From Aphanocapsa lilacina HA4352-LM1 (GTDB lineage: Bacteria; Cyanobacteriota; Cyanobacteriia; Gloeobacterales; Gloeobacteraceae), in contig JAHHGR010000037.1 of NCBI GenBank assembly GCA_019359725.1, positions 1 through 44,550 of the forward strand: a DNA stretch of 44,550 nt, read 5' to 3'. Positions 24,955 through 32,054 of the stretch are shown here, one piece after another. Both the position numbers and the translations under genes were made by a program. The notes below the pieces were generated by a model. That model was not told the DNA's origin. It ran no database searches and saw only the letters and a list, made by a program, of their open reading frames with translations. Each line of letters starts with the position of its first letter. The stretch's first letter is position 1.

Positions 24955-26196
24955 TTATCGCTTTTGGAGGCGCGGCCATTCCCGCAGCACCGCCCCCGCC
25001 AGGTACAAAGAGCCGGCGATCACCGTCAGGTGCTCTGTATCGTCAAGCCGAAGGGCTTCAGAAAAACCGGAGGTGCTGGCGATGGAGTGGATGCCCATGG
25101 TCTGCGCCATGGAGGCCAGCCTCTCGGGCGGATAGGAGCGGGCGCCGGGAACGGGGACGGCCACAAAAGCGTCACCCGGACGGAGCAAAGCTTTCAAGAC
25201 AGCTTGCGCGTCCTTGCTTTCGAGAATGCCTGCGATCCAGCGGATGGAGGCTTTGGGGTGGAGGCAGTCCAAGTAAGCGCGCAGGGCCACAGCACCGTCC
25301 TCGTTGTGGGCACCGTCGAGCAGCAACCGTGCGCCAAGCCACTGGTAGCGTCCCGGCCAAACGGTGTTTTCGAGGCCGGTGCGGATCGCTGCTGCGTCGA
25401 TGGGCACTCCCCGCTCCCGGAGCACTTGGCAGGTGGCGAGGGCGGTGGCGCTGTTTTGCAGCTGTACCTCACCTGCGAGGGGGAGCCGGTAATGCAATCC
25501 TTGCCATTGCGCTTCACCCGGGGCGACCGCGCGGGCAGGCTCAGCCAAGGTCATCGCAATGCCCAGGGCCAGTGCCTTTTTGGTGACCACCTGCATCGCT
25601 TGCGGGGCCAGCGGCGTGCAGACCAGGGGGCAGCCGGACCGCAAAATCCCGGCTTTTTCAGTGGCGATGGCCGCCAGCGTGGAGCCGAGTTGCTCGCAGT
25701 GATCCAGGCCGACACTGGTGATCACGCTTGCCAGCGGCTGCTCGAAGACGTTGGTGGCGTCGAGTCGTCCGCCCAGTCCGACCTCGACTACCGCCACTTC
25801 GATGGCGGATTGGGCAAAGTGCAAGAATGCGGCGGCCGTGACAATCTCGAACTGGGTGGGCTCCCCCAAACTTTTCGGCAAATGCTCGGCGGAAGTTTTC
25901 ACTTTTGCCAGGCACGCCTGCAAAGCCCCGTCCGAGATAAAAGCACCGTCCATCCAGATGCGCTCGTTCCAGTCGAGCAAATGGGGTGAAGTGTAGCGCC
26001 CCGTCCGATACCCGGCCGCCTGCAAAATATGGCTCAGATAAGCGCAGACCGAGCCTTTACCATTGGTCCCCGCCACCTGCACGGCTTGGAAGGCAACCTG
26101 CGGCTGCCCCAGGCGCTTAAGCAGCGCCTGGATGCGCTCCAAGCCCAGGTGAACGCCAAATTTTTGCAGGTGATCGAGATAACCTCCAGCCGTCAT
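24955..26196 (-). CDS. folC: Dihydrofolate synthase / folylpolyglutamate synthase
   Basis: The 413-residue Mur-ligase-family enzyme adds glutamate to dihydropteroate and folates. It shows LGLERIQALLKRLGQPQ, the P-loop VAGTNGKGSVCAYLSHIL, the omega-loop GRYTSPHLLDWNERI, FEIVTAAAFLHFA, VEVGLGGRLDATNVF, and LLLDGAHNEDGAVALRAYL of the C-terminal domain. Length is normal. ATG at 26196; no clear Shine-Dalgarno is present, so initiation may be leaderless or start at a nearby codon. Confidence 0.95.
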   Translation of the reverse strand: MTAGGYLDHLQKFGVHLGLERIQALLKRLGQPQVAFQAVQVAGTNGKGSVCAYLSHILQAAGYRTGRYTSPHLLDWNERIWMDGAFISDGALQACLAKVKTSAEHLPKSLGEPTQFEIVTAAAFLHFAQSAIEVAVVEVGLGGRLDATNVFEQPLASVITSVGLDHCEQLGSTLAAIATEKAGILRSGCPLVCTPLAPQAMQVVTKKALALGIAMTLAEPARAVAPGEAQWQGLHYRLPLAGEVQLQNSATALATCQVLRERGVPIDAAAIRTGLENTVWPGRYQWLGARLLLDGAHNEDGAVALRAYLDCLHPKASIRWIAGILESKDAQAVLKALLRPGDAFVAVPVPGARSYPPERLASMAQTMGIHSIASTSGFSEALRLDDTEHLTVIAGSLYLAGAVLREWPRLQKR

Positions 26197-26254
26197 TGGT
26201 TTGGGTAGTGGATATCTACATTATTTGGACTATTGTGGCGCACTGGACACTCCT

Positions 26255-26395
26255 GCAGCTCAGCGGCGAGCCAGCCCCTCCGCCGCAGTCGACACGCGTC
26301 GTGCAGGCCCTAAAAGAATAAACCCATCCCACCCACAGAGTCTCGCTCCCGACCGTGCCGATAAGTCCGGGGGGTGTCGGGGGGCTGGCAGCCCC
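26255..26395 (+). repeat. Dispersed intergenic repeat, copy 2 (141 bp)
   Basis: This aligns with 17576-17715 in the same orientation, with one extra base. The terminal hairpin is kept and is stronger here: GGGGCT-ggc-AGCCCC (26380-26394). It lies 58 bp upstream of the folC start and immediately before an IS4-type transposase relic, so it may have arrived with, or been a target for, that element. Confidence 0.85.
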
Positions 26396-26420
26396 TCCCC
26401 GCGTCGACTATCCATCCATT

Positions 26421-26640
26421 ACCCACATTCTCAAAAGTGGTTGCGCAGTGGAGCAGTTGCAGTTGGAGACGGCGCAGCGTTTGGAGCGTGCGTTGGCAGT
26501 CTATTGCATCGTGGCGTGGCGGTTATTGCAATAGATTTACCAGTCTCGCAGCGAGCCGGAGTTGCCGTGCACGGTGGCTCATCGCCCGCTCAGCGATGGC
26601 GGGCGATGGGAGCGAAGAGGTGGGGAATGGATAGCTGAAA
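26421..26640 (+). pseudogene. Remnant of an IS4/Tn5-type transposase (C-terminal fragment)
   Basis: The plus-strand frame 26421-26531 reads THILKSGCAVEQLQLETAQR then LERALAVYCIVAWRLLQ, which matches the conserved C-terminal region of Tn5-like IS4-family transposases (L-K-S-G-C-x-V-E-x-L-Q-L-E-T-A-x-R-L...V-A-W-R-L-L). It is interrupted by a TAG at 26532-26534 and continues in the same frame (IYQSRSEPELPCTVAHRPL), again transposase-like, before decaying. The N-terminal catalytic part is absent. The relic runs antisense into the 3' end of the thioredoxin-like gene at 26579. Confidence 0.7.
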
Positions 26641-27361
26641 GATCGGGGGCTGTGGACGCTTGCTGGGCGAGGGCGCGCATCAACTCGGCGGCTTTTGCTC
26701 CGGCGGAGCGGCCCGAGAAGTGGGCCTTGAGGGTGAAATCCCAGTGCAGGACAAAGACCTGGGCGTAGCTTCTGAGGCGCTGTTGTTCGCGCTCGGTGCG
26801 CTCGCGCTCGAAGCGGCTGCGCGGGTTGCCTCTGAAGACCGCGTACTCGGGATCGGGGCTTGCCTGCAGCCAGGCAAGCGTACGTTCGCCGTTCCAGTCG
26901 GGCAGCTGCAGTTTGACGCCGGGGGCCAGTTTCTGGCCGGACAGTTCCAGGCGGCTGGCGAGATCCCGGTCGGCCTGCTCCAGCCGCCCTTCGATGATGC
27001 CGACAGCCACCTCCCGGGCGAAGTCGGGGACCACGCCCAGGTCCATAATCGAAACAAAGGCGTAGCGGTCGCGATCACTGTTAAGTGCCGCGAGCAGTTC
27101 GCGGCTGACCGTCGAGATTTCCTGCTCGTTGTCCTGGCTTGAAAGCACCACCGCTGTCACTTTGCCCTTCAGTGGCTCCAGACTGACGGGGTTGTCCTGT
27201 AAATCCGCCTCAGGCAGGGGAGCCGGGAGGACCGGGGCCGGGGGCGGCTGCTCGGGCGGCGTCTGCAGAGGCGGAACCTGGCCCGGTAGCGAAGCGAGCG
27301 ATCCTGACCACAGCCACGCACTTAACCCAAGGACCATCCAGAGATAGTGTTTGTTCTGCAC
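26579..27361 (-). CDS. Secreted thioredoxin-fold-like protein, copy B
   Basis: The product has an N-terminal signal-type segment (HYLWMVLGLSAWLWSGSLA), a proline-rich linker and a domain resembling its neighbour at 27398: LKGKVTAVVLSSQDNEQEI, VSRELLAALNSDRDRYAFVS, VPDFAREVAVGIIEGRLEQA, LPDWNGERTLAWLQASPDPE, then FVLHWDFTLKAHFSGRSAGA. The layout suggests a YtfJ-like thioredoxin fold without a CxxC redox site. The start is uncertain (GTG at 27361 has GGGG upstream; a GTG at 27382 and an ATG at 27337 also fit). The last ~25 residues (STAPDLSAIHSPPLRSHRPP...) have no counterpart in the paralogue and are encoded by the strand opposite the transposase relic, so the natural C-terminus was probably near MRALAQQ. 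Confidence 0.7.
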   Translation of the reverse strand: MQNKHYLWMVLGLSAWLWSGSLASLPGQVPPLQTPPEQPPPAPVLPAPLPEADLQDNPVSLEPLKGKVTAVVLSSQDNEQEISTVSRELLAALNSDRDRYAFVSIMDLGVVPDFAREVAVGIIEGRLEQADRDLASRLELSGQKLAPGVKLQLPDWNGERTLAWLQASPDPEYAVFRGNPRSRFERERTEREQQRLRSYAQVFVLHWDFTLKAHFSGRSAGAKAAELMRALAQQASTAPDLSAIHSPPLRSHRPPSLSGR

Positions 27362-27397
27362 CGTACAACCCCGCGTCCGCACCGCGATTGTACTGAA

Positions 27398-28054
27398 TCA
27401 GCCCGCCAGGGTGCGCATCGCCTCGATCGCCCGCGCCCCGGCCAGCCGTCCCGAAAAGTGCGCCTTGATGTTGAGGGCCGGATCGAGGACAAACACCTGC
27501 ACCTGGCTTTTGAGGCGCTGCTGGTCGCGCTGGAGTTTTTCGCGCTTGAAGCGGCTGAGGCCCGCCGATTGTTCCCGGAAGATGGCGTAGTCCGGGTCCG
27601 GGATGCTCTGCAGCCAGGCGCGGGTCGCTTCGCCGCTCCAATCGGGAAGCCCCAGGCGCAAAGGCGGCTGAAAGGTCTGCCCGGTCTTTTGAAGGCGCTC
27701 GATGATGTCGCGGTTGGATTGCTCCAGGCGGCTTTCGATGATGGGCATCGTCAGGCCGCGGGCAAAATCGGGGATGCTCTGCAAATCGAGAATCAGCGCA
27801 AAGGCGTAGCGCTCGGGAGTCGGGTTCATCGCTATGACAATCTCGCGGCTGACGTCGGTGGCCTCCTGGTCGCTCGCCTGGTTGGCCAAAATCACGACCG
27901 ACACTTTGCCGCGCAATTTTTCGGCCGAGACGGCGCCGCCGGTCAAATCGGCCGACGGCAGTTCCGGGAGCGCCCGGGCGGGCGAAGCCATGATGGTGGC
28001 GCAACCGAGCCAGAACGCCAGACCGATACTAAGAGATTTACCTGTCAAAGCCAT
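27398..28054 (-). CDS. Secreted thioredoxin-fold-like protein, copy A
   Basis: A 218-residue protein with a clear signal peptide (MALTGKSLSIGLAFWLGCAT then IMASPARA-LP) and a domain starting LRGKVSVVILANQASDQEAT and closing VQVFVLDPALNIKAHFSGRL. It aligns with the next gene downstream over its whole mature length (shared P-D-F-A-R, I-x-E-(S/G)-R-L-E-Q, L-P-D-W, A-W-L-Q-(S/A), K-A-H-F-S-G-R). It probably adopts a thioredoxin-like fold but has no CxxC, so redox function is unlikely. It is followed at 36 bp by copy B, and the two are probably a tandem duplication in one operon. Function unknown; expected in the periplasm. Confidence 0.75.
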   Translation of the reverse strand: MALTGKSLSIGLAFWLGCATIMASPARALPELPSADLTGGAVSAEKLRGKVSVVILANQASDQEATDVSREIVIAMNPTPERYAFALILDLQSIPDFARGLTMPIIESRLEQSNRDIIERLQKTGQTFQPPLRLGLPDWSGEATRAWLQSIPDPDYAIFREQSAGLSRFKREKLQRDQQRLKSQVQVFVLDPALNIKAHFSGRLAGARAIEAMRTLAG

Positions 28055-28095
28055 GTCACTGCCGATTAAAAACGTACATTCTTAAAGTACGCCTT

Positions 28096-29709
28096 CTAAG
28101 ATACGGCAGTCGCGCCTGGAGCCATCTGGTCGCGGGCGTGTTCGGTGTGGCGCGCGAGGGTGGTTTCGCTTAGACCCGAGCGCAGGTGCGCCCAGGGTAA
28201 GCTTCTGGCGTCGGGCCAGTGGGCGTGGACGTAGTGATCCAGAGGCGGCAGTTGGCCTTTGAGTTCTTTGAAGGCGCGGCGGAAGCTGCCCAAGGTGCTG
28301 CCGTGGTGGCGGGCCAGTTCCAGCACCCGCGCCACCCGCCGGTCGCCGCGGGAGATCAAAGCCTGGATGACCGACCAGTTGTAGCTTTCGGGGCGAAAAT
28401 CGATGCCCTGGGATTTGAGTTGCTTTTGCAGCTTTTGCAGCTTTTTTTCGGCGGAGGTCTCGACGCCGTAGCGCTGAAAAGGGGTATGGGCCTTGGGTAC
28501 AAAGGTGCTGCAGCCGAAAGTGAGCCTGAGGCGCGGGTTTTGTTTTTTGAGGGCGGTGAGCATCCGGGCGGTCGCCTCCAGATCGCTATCCAGTTCGCCC
28601 GGCACGCCGCACATGCCGTAGAGTTTGAGCCCCTGCAGGCCGGAGGCGGCGACGGTCTCGGCCGCGGCGAAGATTTCGTCGTTGGTGAGCTTTTTGTTGA
28701 CGATGCGGCGCAGGCGCTCGGAGCCGCTTTCCACCGCAACGGTCACCGACTGGCTGCCGCGCGCCGCGAGGGTCCCACAAAATTTGGGCGTGAGGGTGTT
28801 GGTGCGCACCGAGGAGACGTTCAGGCGCACCCCGGCGCGATCGGGGTGGGCCAGATAGTCGATGAGCGTCTCGAACTCGGGATGCTGGGTCACCGAAGCG
28901 CCCAACAATCCCAGGCGGTCGGTGACGGCGAGGCCCTTCTCGATGGCGGGCAGGAGCGATCCTTCCAAACTGGCTGTCCGAAAAGGCAAAGTCAGATAAC
29001 TCGCCAGGCAAAAGCGGCACAATTCGGGGCAGGAGCGCACCACCTCGACCATAAAGATGCCCGGCCAGGCGGAGCGCTCGGTGACGACCGCCGAGTGCGA
29101 CAGTTGCTCGCCCCGAAAGGTACGCCGTTCGATAACGGCCGGGATGTCGGTTTCCACCGGCGCAAGGGTCATGTCACCGTCGCGGTGGTGCACTGCGTAG
29201 AGCGCAGGCACGTAGACCCCCGGAATGCGGGCGAGCCGACGCAATTTTTCGGCCCGAGTGGCGGTGCGCACCGTCTGGTAGGTGGCCATCACCTCGGGAA
29301 TCAATTCTTCGCCGTCGCCCATCAAGAAAAAATCAAAAAACGGCGCCAAAGGCTCCGGATTGGCAGTAAAGACTGGACCGCCGCCAAACACCAGCGGCTC
29401 GTCTTCGCCGCGCTCAGAAGCCCAGAGCGTCAGGCGCTGCTTCTCGATCAGATCTAAGACATTACCGTAGTCGAGTTCCCACGAAAACGAGAAGCCCAAC
29501 AGTTCCGCTCGGGCCGGCAGGGGCTCGTGGATGTCGGTAAATAGTCTCGCAACCCGTACGCCGGGACAGCAGGCCAGCAGCCGCCAGACTACCTGATAGC
29601 CGAGGCTGGTGATGCCGATGTCGTACGTATTTGGAAAGGCAAAAACCACCGGGACCGCATCAGCGCCCCCAGTGGGCAGATCAAATAGGCGAATTTCGTC
29701 AGCAAACAC
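28096..29709 (-). CDS. B12-binding-type radical SAM protein
   Basis: A 537-residue protein with an N-terminal B12-binding-like domain (VVFAFPNTYDIGITSLGYQV; LLGFSFSWELDYGNVLDLIE; VFGGGPVFTANPEPLAPFFD) and a radical SAM domain whose cluster motif is CPELCRFC (C-x3-C-x2-C). It continues with SSVRTNTLTPKF, VAVESGSERLRRIVNKKLTN and KLYGMCGVPGELDSD. This is the TIGR03960-like family, common in cyanobacteria; several members are uncharacterised, and the corrinoid-ligating D-x-H-x-x-G is not evident. ATG at 29709. The reaction is unknown. Confidence 0.88.
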   Translation of the reverse strand: MFADEIRLFDLPTGGADAVPVVFAFPNTYDIGITSLGYQVVWRLLACCPGVRVARLFTDIHEPLPARAELLGFSFSWELDYGNVLDLIEKQRLTLWASERGEDEPLVFGGGPVFTANPEPLAPFFDFFLMGDGEELIPEVMATYQTVRTATRAEKLRRLARIPGVYVPALYAVHHRDGDMTLAPVETDIPAVIERRTFRGEQLSHSAVVTERSAWPGIFMVEVVRSCPELCRFCLASYLTLPFRTASLEGSLLPAIEKGLAVTDRLGLLGASVTQHPEFETLIDYLAHPDRAGVRLNVSSVRTNTLTPKFCGTLAARGSQSVTVAVESGSERLRRIVNKKLTNDEIFAAAETVAASGLQGLKLYGMCGVPGELDSDLEATARMLTALKKQNPRLRLTFGCSTFVPKAHTPFQRYGVETSAEKKLQKLQKQLKSQGIDFRPESYNWSVIQALISRGDRRVARVLELARHHGSTLGSFRRAFKELKGQLPPLDHYVHAHWPDARSLPWAHLRSGLSETTLARHTEHARDQMAPGATAVS

Positions 29710-29745
29710 TCCTCGAATCTAGCACCAGGGCCACAGGCGGTCCGC

Positions 29746-30042
29746 CTAGAAACCCAGGTCTTCACGCATATCGGCCAGGTCGCTGCTCAGGTGTTCGAGC
29801 TTTGGCCACAGTTCCAACAGTTCGCACAGGGCAAGCACGAAGCGCACCCGCTTGCCGTTGTTCGCCTGATCCGCGCACCACTCGCGATAGTACGACAGAC
29901 ACCGCTGCTCCTTTTGCTGTACGAGGTTGAGCCCCTGCAACAATTCCCCCTCGACATAGCGGCCCAGGCGCTCCAGTTCTTCGTCGTGCATTGGGTGAGC
30001 CGTCCAGCACTGCGAATCGGTTGTCACCTGACTTGAAAGCAT
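29746..30042 (-). CDS. Hypothetical small helical protein
   Basis: A 98-residue frame (starts MLSSQVTTDSQCWTAHPMHD, ends LADMREDLGF) that looks mainly alpha-helical (ELERLGRYVEGELLQGLNLV, RFVLALCELLELWPKLEHLS). The ATG at 30042 has AAGGTGG 6 bases upstream; an in-frame ATG at 29991 is possible. It lies between the radical SAM gene (36 bp) and pcyA (109 bp) on the same strand. I recognise no family. Confidence 0.65.
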   Translation of the reverse strand: MLSSQVTTDSQCWTAHPMHDEELERLGRYVEGELLQGLNLVQQKEQRCLSYYREWCADQANNGKRVRFVLALCELLELWPKLEHLSSDLADMREDLGF

Positions 30043-30151
30043 ATGCACCACCTTTGCAAACGGAAAGCTTGCCAGCAGTCCGTCGAGATTAGCACCTCGA
30101 ACGGTAGCGGTCAAAAGTGAAGTCTCAGGGAAGCGCAGGGCAAAATGCCCG

Positions 30152-30883
30152 CTATTGCGGCAAATCGAACAGCACCGTGCGGATGTAGCGCTCGGCCCAG
30201 GCTTCGTCGAAGGCCTGGGCGAGGATCCGCCGGGTCTTATCGTTTTGTTGCTGCTGCTCGCAGTAATGCCGATGGCCCGCCAGGATCTCAGCTTCGGTGG
30301 CGGTATCGACCGCCTCGGCGCGGGCGGCCTGCTCGCAGTGAAAGCGCAGATAGGCGCGGCTGATCTCCATGAACAGGTCGGCTTCGGTGGGGGTGACGAC
30401 GCGGGCGAACACACAGCGCGGCGAGAAGATCGTCCCCCAGGGAGGCAAATTGCGCAGCTGGCCAAAATTGGTGCAGCGCGCGAAGCTGGGCTCCAGGCCG
30501 GTAAGGTAGGTTTCAGGCAGTCGGCCGCGCACGGGTGAGAGATCGACGATGGCCGCACTGACCATCTGGGTGCTCGCCACGATGTCGGTGCCGTAGATGG
30601 GCAGGTCGAACTGGGGGCGCGGGTACATCACGCAGTGCAAAATATCCAGATTCGGACCGATTGTGGCGAGCTCCAGGTGTAGTTTGCGAAAGACGCGGCT
30701 CTGGTAGCAGCGATTGACGATGGTGAGCTTGTCACCTTCGAGCTGACCTTCGACAAAGCCCAGATCCGCCGGCAGGTGATACGGCTCCAGCTGCAGGTAC
30801 TCTCCCCAGGTGCTCACCAGCAATTCGGCCAGGCGGGTCACCAACGGGTGTCTGGGTTTGACGGTCTTCGCTTCCATCCGCAT
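30152..30883 (-). CDS. pcyA: Phycocyanobilin:ferredoxin oxidoreductase
   Basis: The 243-residue enzyme reduces biliverdin IXa to phycocyanobilin with ferredoxin electrons, supplying phycobilisome and phytochrome chromophores. Recognised by LAELLVSTWGEYLQLEPYHL, VEGQLEGDKLTIVNRCYQSR, FRKLHLELATIGPNLDILHC (carrying the counterparts of catalytic Glu76 and His88), VMYPRPQFDLPIYGTDIVAS (counterpart of Asp105) and VSAAIVDLSPVRG. Length matches PcyA (~245). The ATG at 30883 (MRMEAKTV) or 30877 fits; the longer open frame to 31069 is antisense to the Clp_N gene. No haem oxygenase gene is nearby. Confidence 0.95.
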   Translation of the reverse strand: MRMEAKTVKPRHPLVTRLAELLVSTWGEYLQLEPYHLPADLGFVEGQLEGDKLTIVNRCYQSRVFRKLHLELATIGPNLDILHCVMYPRPQFDLPIYGTDIVASTQMVSAAIVDLSPVRGRLPETYLTGLEPSFARCTNFGQLRNLPPWGTIFSPRCVFARVVTPTEADLFMEISRAYLRFHCEQAARAEAVDTATEAEILAGHRHYCEQQQQNDKTRRILAQAFDEAWAERYIRTVLFDLPQ

Positions 30884-30986
30884 CGGTCGTGGGCTCCGGT
30901 TGCCTTCGTGCATCGTAACGTACCGTAGGCCTAGAATCGGGGCCGTTTCATCGCTAGAAGAAAGCGCCTTTTCGGGTGGCCGAGCC

Positions 30987-32051
30987 ATGCCTGAATCTTC
31001 GACGATGTTTGGAACGCTTGCGGGCGAATTTACCGACAGCGCCCGCCGGGTGCTCGATTGCGCCCGCACCGAGGCGCAGCGGCTGGGTTACCAGTTTGTG
31101 AGCACCGAGCATTTGCTGCTGGGGCTGCTTGCCGAGGGCACCAGCGAAGCGGCAAAAGTACTTGTCGACCAGGGCCTGCACCTCGATGCGACCCGCCGCC
31201 TCGTCGAGCGGCTCATCGGCCGCGGCTCCGGGCTGGTGCCCAAGGAAATGCCCTTCACACCGCGCGCCCGCTACGCCTGGGAGATCGCCTTCGATCAGTC
31301 CGAGCAACTGCGCCACAGCCACATGGATACCTGCCATATCTTTTTTGGGCTGGTGCGCGAATGCCTCTTTGCAGGCAAGCGCGGCGGCGGGGCGGCGAGT
31401 GTTTTTCGTCATCTCAACATCGACCTGCGCGAACTTGAAAAACGGGCAGGCATCCTGGTGGCCGCTTTCGGTGCAGCCGCCACCCCGACTTTGATCCGGG
31501 TAGCAGCGGACGATGAGGACGAGTGGAACGAACCCATCGTGATCGCCGCCCAAAATAATCCGCCGGTGCTGGTGCATCCGTTGTCCGCCCCGGCTCCGGT
31601 GCAGGAGATCTATCCGGCCCAGATCGCGGCGGGGGAAGTGCGCACGCGGCTGAGCGCGGCCCTGCTGGACTGGGTGGAAGCGCACCGCCTTGGCCACGTC
31701 TCCACCACCAGCCCCATCCTGGCCGGCAGCGATGTGCTGGTGGCCGATGTGCTCTATTTTTCGCGCGAGCGTCTGTATGCGGGCAATTCGCGCGTCCCGG
31801 ATGTGGCGGCGCTGGTGGTGGAACGGCCCGACGACACGAGGCAGTTGCGCGTCCTGGCGGCGAAGATGCGTCTATTGCTGGAGTTGGGGGTGCAGGTGGG
31901 ATGGATGGCCGATCCCCACGGACGCAGGATCAGCGTTTTTTATCCAGGCAAGCACAAAGCGGCGATCCTCAAGGCGGACGACGTGCTGCGGTTGCCGGAG
32001 TTGCTCGCGGGCTGGGAGGTTCCCGTCGCCCGCCTCTGGCCGTCTCATTAG
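30987..32051 (+). CDS. Clp N-terminal repeat domain fused to a Uma2-type nuclease-like domain
   Basis: The 354-residue protein starts with a full double Clp_N repeat as in ClpC/ClpA (FTDSARRVLDCARTEAQRLG, VSTEHLLLGLLAEGTSEAAK, FTPRARYAWEIAFDQSEQLR, MDTCHIFFGLVRECLFAGK; residues ~12-155). No AAA+ ATPase follows. Instead, after a linker, residues ~213-350 resemble Uma2/DUF820 proteins of the PD-(D/E)XK fold: AAGEVRTRLSAALLDWVEAH, LVADVLYFSRERLY, VPDVAALVVERPDDTRQLRV, LAAKMRLLLELGVQVGWMAD. Candidate active-site residues are Asp254, Glu279 and Lys293. DUF820 genes are abundant in cyanobacteria, but the fusion to Clp_N is unusual. ATG at 30987, divergent from pcyA (103 bp between starts). Confidence 0.75.
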   Translation: MPESSTMFGTLAGEFTDSARRVLDCARTEAQRLGYQFVSTEHLLLGLLAEGTSEAAKVLVDQGLHLDATRRLVERLIGRGSGLVPKEMPFTPRARYAWEIAFDQSEQLRHSHMDTCHIFFGLVRECLFAGKRGGGAASVFRHLNIDLRELEKRAGILVAAFGAAATPTLIRVAADDEDEWNEPIVIAAQNNPPVLVHPLSAPAPVQEIYPAQIAAGEVRTRLSAALLDWVEAHRLGHVSTTSPILAGSDVLVADVLYFSRERLYAGNSRVPDVAALVVERPDDTRQLRVLAAKMRLLLELGVQVGWMADPHGRRISVFYPGKHKAAILKADDVLRLPELLAGWEVPVARLWPSH

Positions 32052-32054
32052 GAG

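Noticed and set aside
24941..24960. Hairpin AGCGG-atgaa-CCGCT as a folC terminator
   Set aside because: No T-run on the minus strand after the stem, and no plus-strand gene ends there.
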